Of a DNA stretch of 64,000 nt, positions 60,784 through 64,000 are shown one piece after another. Made by a program: the position numbers and the translations under genes. How positions within the stretch are numbered: the stretch's first letter is position 1; each line of letters starts with the position of its first letter. This stretch comes from Cellulomonas sp. JH27-2 (GTDB lineage: Bacteria > Actinomycetota > Actinomycetes > Actinomycetales > Cellulomonadaceae): positions 62,001-126,000 of the forward strand of contig NZ_JACYFR010000004.1 in NCBI RefSeq assembly GCF_014837175.1. The letters are read 5' to 3'. The notes under the pieces were generated by a model that ran no database searches, was not told where the DNA came from, and was given only the letters and a program-made list of their open reading frames with translations.

Positions 60784-61473
60784 GTGATCCGTCTTGAGAA
60801 TGTCACCAAGGTCTACGCCCGTGGCGCCCGACCGGCGCTGGACCGCGTGTCCCTGGATGTCGAGCGGGGCGAGTTCGTCTTCCTCGTCGGCGCGTCCGGC
60901 TCCGGGAAGTCCACGTTCCTGCGGCTCGTGCTGCGCGAGGAGCGCGCGTCCGCCGGCAAGGTGTTCGTCGCGGGCAAGGAGCTCGGCAGCCTCTCGTCGT
61001 GGAAGGTCCCGCAGCTGCGTCGTCAGATCGGCGCTGTCTTCCAGGACTTCCGGCTGCTGCCCAACAAGACGGTCTTCGAGAACGTCGCTTTCGCGCTGCA
61101 GGTGATCGGCAAGCCGCGTCACCACATCCAGACGGTCGTGCCCGACACGCTCGAGATGGTGGGCCTGGCCGGCAAGGAGAAGCGCCGGCCCCACGAGCTC
61201 TCGGGTGGTGAGCAGCAGCGCGTGGCCATCGCGCGCGCGTTCGTCAACCGTCCGCCGATCCTGCTGTGCGACGAGCCCACGGGAAACCTCGACCCGACCA
61301 CCTCCCTGGGGATCATGCGCCTGCTCGACCGCATCAACCGCACCGGCACCACCGTGGTGATGGCCACGCACGACGACGAGATCGTCGACCAGATGCGCAA
61401 GCGCGTGGTCGAGCTGAGCACCGGGACCATGGTGCGCGACCAGTCGCGCGGCGTGTACGGCTCGGATCGCTGA
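60784..61473 (+). CDS. ftsE: Cell division ATP-binding protein FtsE
   Basis: Encodes 229 aa from GTG 60784, the standard FtsE length. Earlier in-frame starts would add a Pro-rich segment. Walker [18 protein letters not shown]-loop [20 protein letters not shown], signature [16 protein letters not shown], Walker [15 protein letters not shown] and switch MATHDDEIV. With FtsX it uses ATP to activate a peptidoglycan hydrolase at the septum. TACCCT near 60723 is a candidate -10. ftsX follows after 9 bp. Confidence 0.95.
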   Translation: MIRLENVTKVYARGARPALDRVSLDVERGEFVFLVGASGSGKSTFLRLVLREERASAGKVFVAGKELGSLSSWKVPQLRRQIGAVFQDFRLLPNKTVFENVAFALQVIGKPRHHIQTVVPDTLEMVGLAGKEKRRPHELSGGEQQRVAIARAFVNRPPILLCDEPTGNLDPTTSLGIMRLLDRINRTGTTVVMATHDDEIVDQMRKRVVELSTGTMVRDQSRGVYGSDR

Positions 61474-61482
61474 GGGGTCGAC

Positions 61483-62397
61483 GTGCGCTTCCAGTTCATC
61501 CTGTCCGAGATCGGCATCGGGCTTCGTCGCAACCTGTCGATGACCATCTCGGTCATCCTCGTCACCTTCGTGTCGCTGACCTTCGTCGGCTCCGCGGCGC
61601 TGCTGCAGATGCAGATCGGCAAGATGAAGGACGACTGGTACGACAAGGTCGAGGTCTCCGTCTTCCTGTGCCCCAAGAACTCGTCGGCCAAGACGTGCGC
61701 GGGTGGTGAGGTCACCGACGAGCAGAAGCAGGAGATCCGGGACGCGCTCGACGCGCCCGAGGTCAAGCCGTACATCGAGAAGATCTACTTCGAGTCCAAG
61801 GACCAGGCGTTCAAGTCGTTCCAGCGACAGTTCAAGGACCAGTTCTGGGCGTCGGCGACGACGGCCGACGACATGAACTCGTCCTTCCGCATCAAGCTGA
61901 CCGACCCCGAGCAGTACCAGGTGGTCGCGGAGGTCGTCTCGGGCCGGCAGGGCGTGGAGGACGTCGAGGACCAGCGGCGCCTGTTCGACCGCCTGTTCCT
62001 GGTGCTGGACCGTGCGACGCTGCTGGCCAGCGGGTTGGCCGCCGTCATGCTCGTCGCGGCCGTCCTGCTGATCACCACGACCATCCGCCTGTCCGCGCTG
62101 TCGCGTCGCCGCGAGACCGGGATCATGCGGCTCGTCGGCGCGTCCAACGTCTTCATCCAGCTCCCGTTCATGCTCGAAGGTGCGCTGGCCGCGACGGTCG
62201 GCTCGCTGCTGGCCGTCGGTGGGCTGTGGCTGGGGGTGGAGTACCTGATCACGGACTGGTTGGGGGCGTCCGTGGGGTGGATCCCGTACGTCACGACGTC
62301 CGACGTGCTGACCGTCGCGCCGTTCCTGATCGCGATCGCCATCGTGCTGGCCGCGATCTCCTCCCTCGTCACCCTGCGCCGCTACACGAAGGTGTGA
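61483..62397 (+). CDS. ftsX: Cell division permease-like protein FtsX
   Basis: Encodes 304 aa. The N-terminal helix (about 22-45), an extracellular domain (about 50-175, with a Cys pair in [15 protein letters not shown]), then three helices with the FtsX domain signature [28 protein letters not shown]. It transmits FtsE ATP hydrolysis outward to the hydrolase encoded next. The start is GTG 61483 with GAGGGG upstream. Confidence 0.94.
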   Translation: MRFQFILSEIGIGLRRNLSMTISVILVTFVSLTFVGSAALLQMQIGKMKDDWYDKVEVSVFLCPKNSSAKTCAGGEVTDEQKQEIRDALDAPEVKPYIEKIYFESKDQAFKSFQRQFKDQFWASATTADDMNSSFRIKLTDPEQYQVVAEVVSGRQGVEDVEDQRRLFDRLFLVLDRATLLASGLAAVMLVAAVLLITTTIRLSALSRRRETGIMRLVGASNVFIQLPFMLEGALAATVGSLLAVGGLWLGVEYLITDWLGASVGWIPYVTTSDVLTVAPFLIAIAIVLAAISSLVTLRRYTKV

Positions 62398-62399
62398 TC

Positions 62400-63806
62400 A
62401 TGCGTCGTCTTCCCTCCCGCCTGGTCGCGGTCGGCGTCGTCGGTGCCATCGCCGCGACGCTCACGTTCGGCGCGCTCGCGCAGCCCGCGCTCGGCGACTC
62501 GATCGACGACAAGACCGCCTCCGCGCAGAAGGAGAAGGCGAAGATCGCGCAGCAGCGCGAGGACGCCGAGGACGCGATGGAGGGCGTCAACGACGACCTG
62601 GCCAAGACGTCCGACCGGCTGCTGGAGATCCAGGGTCAGATCCCCGAGGCGCAGCTCAAGCTGGACAAGGCCAACGCGGCGCGGGACAAGGCGCAGCGCG
62701 CCGCCCAGCTGACGGCCCAGCGTCTGCAGGACGCCAAGGACCAGAAGGCGACCCTGTCGGACTCGATCGACCAGGACACCGAGCAGGCCACCAAGATGCG
62801 CGCCGCGATCGGCCAGATGGCCCGCGAGGCGTACCGCACCGGGGGAGCGGTGTCCGGCGTCGAGGTGGTTCTGGACTCCACGAGCACCGACGACTTCGTC
62901 GAGCGCTACGGCATGATGACGACCGCGTTGCGGGCGCAGGGACAGGTGCTCGACGAGCTCAAGGAGTCGGAGTCGACGGGCAAGAACGCCCAGGTACGGC
63001 TCTCGGCGGTGCAGGACCGGATCGCCGAGCTCGACGCACAGGCGAAGAAGCAGTACGCGGACGCGAAGACCTCCGCCGATGCGGCAGCGAAGGCGCGCAA
63101 GGAGCTGGACGACCTCGTGGCCGAGCAGAAGCAGAAGCAGGCTGACCTCGAGTCGAAGAAGGCCGAGATCGCTGACCAGCTCAAGAAGGCCGACCAGGAG
63201 CAGGCCAAGGTCGAGACCGAGCTGAAGCAGCTCGCGTCGCAGGCCAAGGCGCGCGACGCGGAGATCGCCCGCAAGAAGGCGGAAGCCGCGAAGAAGAAGG
63301 CGGCGGCGGCGAAGAAGGCAGCCGAGGAGGCGAAGAAGAACGGCAAGCCCGCTCCGCCGGCGTCCAACTCGAACTCGAACAGCAAGCCGCTGACCGGCGC
63401 GATCTTCAGCAACCCGACGAGCGTCAGCCCCATCCACGTGACCTCCGAGTACGGGATGCGGTTCCACCCGATCCTGCACTACTGGCGTCTGCACGCCGGG
63501 ATCGACCTGCGCACCTGGTGCAACACCAAGGTCTACGCGGCGCGCGACGGCATCGTCCTGTGGTCGAAGTACCGCTACGGGTTCGGCAACCAGGTGATGA
63601 TCGACAGCGGCAGCTACCAGGGCAAGTCGCTGCAGGAGAGCTACAACCACCTGACGCGCGGCGTGGTGCACTCCGGGGAGTTCGTCGAACGGGGTGACCT
63701 CATCGGCTACTCCGGCAACACCGGGACGTCGGCGGCCTGCCACCTCCACTTCGAGGTGTACGTGAACGGCTCGACGGTGAACCCGCGCCCGCTGCTGGGC
63801 TTGTGA
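62400..63806 (+). CDS. Coiled-coil M23 peptidoglycan endopeptidase partnered with FtsEX
   Basis: Encodes 468 aa from ATG 62400, 2 bp after ftsX. A signal peptide occupies residues 1-35. A long coiled coil extends over about 38-305, rich in Glu, Lys and Gln, with a Lys/Ala stretch ([16 protein letters not shown]) before a Ser/Asn linker. The LytM/M23 domain is at about 345-468: RLHAGIDLR (His, Asp), [11 protein letters not shown] (HxH) and YSGNTG. The zinc ligands are intact, unlike EnvC, so it can cut cross-bridges itself. The layout parallels PcsB and EnvC as FtsEX-controlled hydrolases. Confidence 0.9.
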   Translation: MRRLPSRLVAVGVVGAIAATLTFGALAQPALGDSIDDKTASAQKEKAKIAQQREDAEDAMEGVNDDLAKTSDRLLEIQGQIPEAQLKLDKANAARDKAQRAAQLTAQRLQDAKDQKATLSDSIDQDTEQATKMRAAIGQMAREAYRTGGAVSGVEVVLDSTSTDDFVERYGMMTTALRAQGQVLDELKESESTGKNAQVRLSAVQDRIAELDAQAKKQYADAKTSADAAAKARKELDDLVAEQKQKQADLESKKAEIADQLKKADQEQAKVETELKQLASQAKARDAEIARKKAEAAKKKAAAAKKAAEEAKKNGKPAPPASNSNSNSKPLTGAIFSNPTSVSPIHVTSEYGMRFHPILHYWRLHAGIDLRTWCNTKVYAARDGIVLWSKYRYGFGNQVMIDSGSYQGKSLQESYNHLTRGVVHSGEFVERGDLIGYSGNTGTSAACHLHFEVYVNGSTVNPRPLLGL

Positions 63807-63813
63807 TTTCCCG

Positions 63814-63842
63814 TTCGTCGCACGACGAGGCCCGGGTAGGCT
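63814..63842 (+). promoter_or_regulatory. Candidate smpB promoter
   Basis: TTCGTC (63814-63819) and TAGGCT (63837-63842) are 17 bp apart, about 47 bp before the smpB ATG. TAGGCT is a recurring -10 form in this window. Confidence 0.5.
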
Positions 63843-63888
63843 CGTCGGCTGGTGCGTGAACGTCGCGCGCCGCGAAGGGATGCACACG

Positions 63889-64000
63889 ATGGCCAAGGAA
63901 GTCGGGCGCAAGCTCATCGCCTCCAACCGCAAGGCGCGCCACGACTACACGATCGAGGACGTCTTCGAGGCGGGCATCGTGCTGTCCGGGACCGAGGTCA
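63889..64000 (+). CDS. smpB: SsrA-binding protein SmpB, N-terminal part (truncated by window edge)
   Basis: ATG 63889 is preceded by GAAGGGA and opens a frame running off the window after 37 codons. [20 protein letters not shown] and [10 protein letters not shown] are the conserved N-terminal SmpB strand pair. SmpB delivers tmRNA to stalled ribosomes. The order ftsE-ftsX-hydrolase-smpB is common in Actinobacteria, and the tmRNA gene often follows outside this window. Confidence 0.93.
   Translation, partial: MAKEVGRKLIASNRKARHDYTIEDVFEAGIVLSGTEV

Overview
The window is about 64 kb of very GC-rich chromosome from an actinobacterium, most likely a Cellulomonas-like member of the Micrococcales. 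Evidence: strong GC3 bias with frequent GTG and TTG starts, an OdhA/Kgd-type fused 2-oxoglutarate dehydrogenase, a SigR/RsrA pair next to the actinobacterial ribosomal protein bL37, an Actinobacteria-style Tad pilus operon, and many genes whose TANNNT -10 box lies only 6-7 nt before the start codon (leaderless transcription). I saw no IS element, phage gene, CRISPR array, rRNA or tRNA. The content looks like ordinary chromosomal backbone with a few accessory islands.

Layout. 1-6.8 kb: branched-chain amino acid genes (ilvN end, ilvC, leuB, ilvE, cimA). cimA is preceded by a likely attenuator with a leaderless Leu/Ile-rich leader peptide. 6.9-16.9 kb: mixed housekeeping and membrane genes (sensor-domain protein, a domain-permuted lipoate ligase, YccF, two DUF202 proteins, YggS, YbaK, a VIT-family metal transporter behind an IdeR-like box, a Ski2-like helicase, GNAT, SDR, glutamine amidotransferase). 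17-22 kb: a secreted repeat protein, a putative glycosylase, DUF1304, a methyltransferase and a FAH-family hydrolase. 22.2-25.5 kb: a compact nonulosonic-acid locus in which CMP-sugar synthetase, HAD phosphatase and NeuB-type synthase are one open frame, followed by a sialyltransferase-like protein. 25.5-32.2 kb: gltX, HAD, methyltransferase, hisN, rsgA, aroA, DoxX. 32.2-36.4 kb: sigR-rsrA with a SigR-type promoter, bL37, pilT, and a DUF4097-PadR pair behind a large palindrome. 36.5-43.2 kb, minus strand: a response regulator/kinase pair, kgd and an SGNH-like protein. 43.3-47.9 kb: two CNNM/CBS membrane proteins and a VanY-type carboxypeptidase. 48-53.7 kb: galM and a Tad pilus operon. 53.8-64 kb: prfB, a frameshifted membrane protein, a xylose-type ABC transporter with its ROK regulator and operators, ftsE-ftsX with an M23 hydrolase, and the start of smpB.

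How the parts work together. The first block makes Ile, Val and Leu, and the cimA attenuator would tie citramalate synthesis to charged branched-chain tRNA. SigR/RsrA is a thiol-redox switch, and the in-frame upstream start behind the SigR-type promoter suggests the long unstable SigR' isoform known in Streptomyces. The nonulosonate locus has a phosphatase and a synthase but no UDP-GlcNAc 2-epimerase. That pattern suggests KDN or another mannose-derived nonulosonate for a wall polymer; this is inference. The secreted repeat protein and the Tad operon share an identical 16-bp promoter motif and may be co-regulated. FtsEX and the adjacent coiled-coil M23 enzyme form a likely septal peptidoglycan hydrolysis unit.
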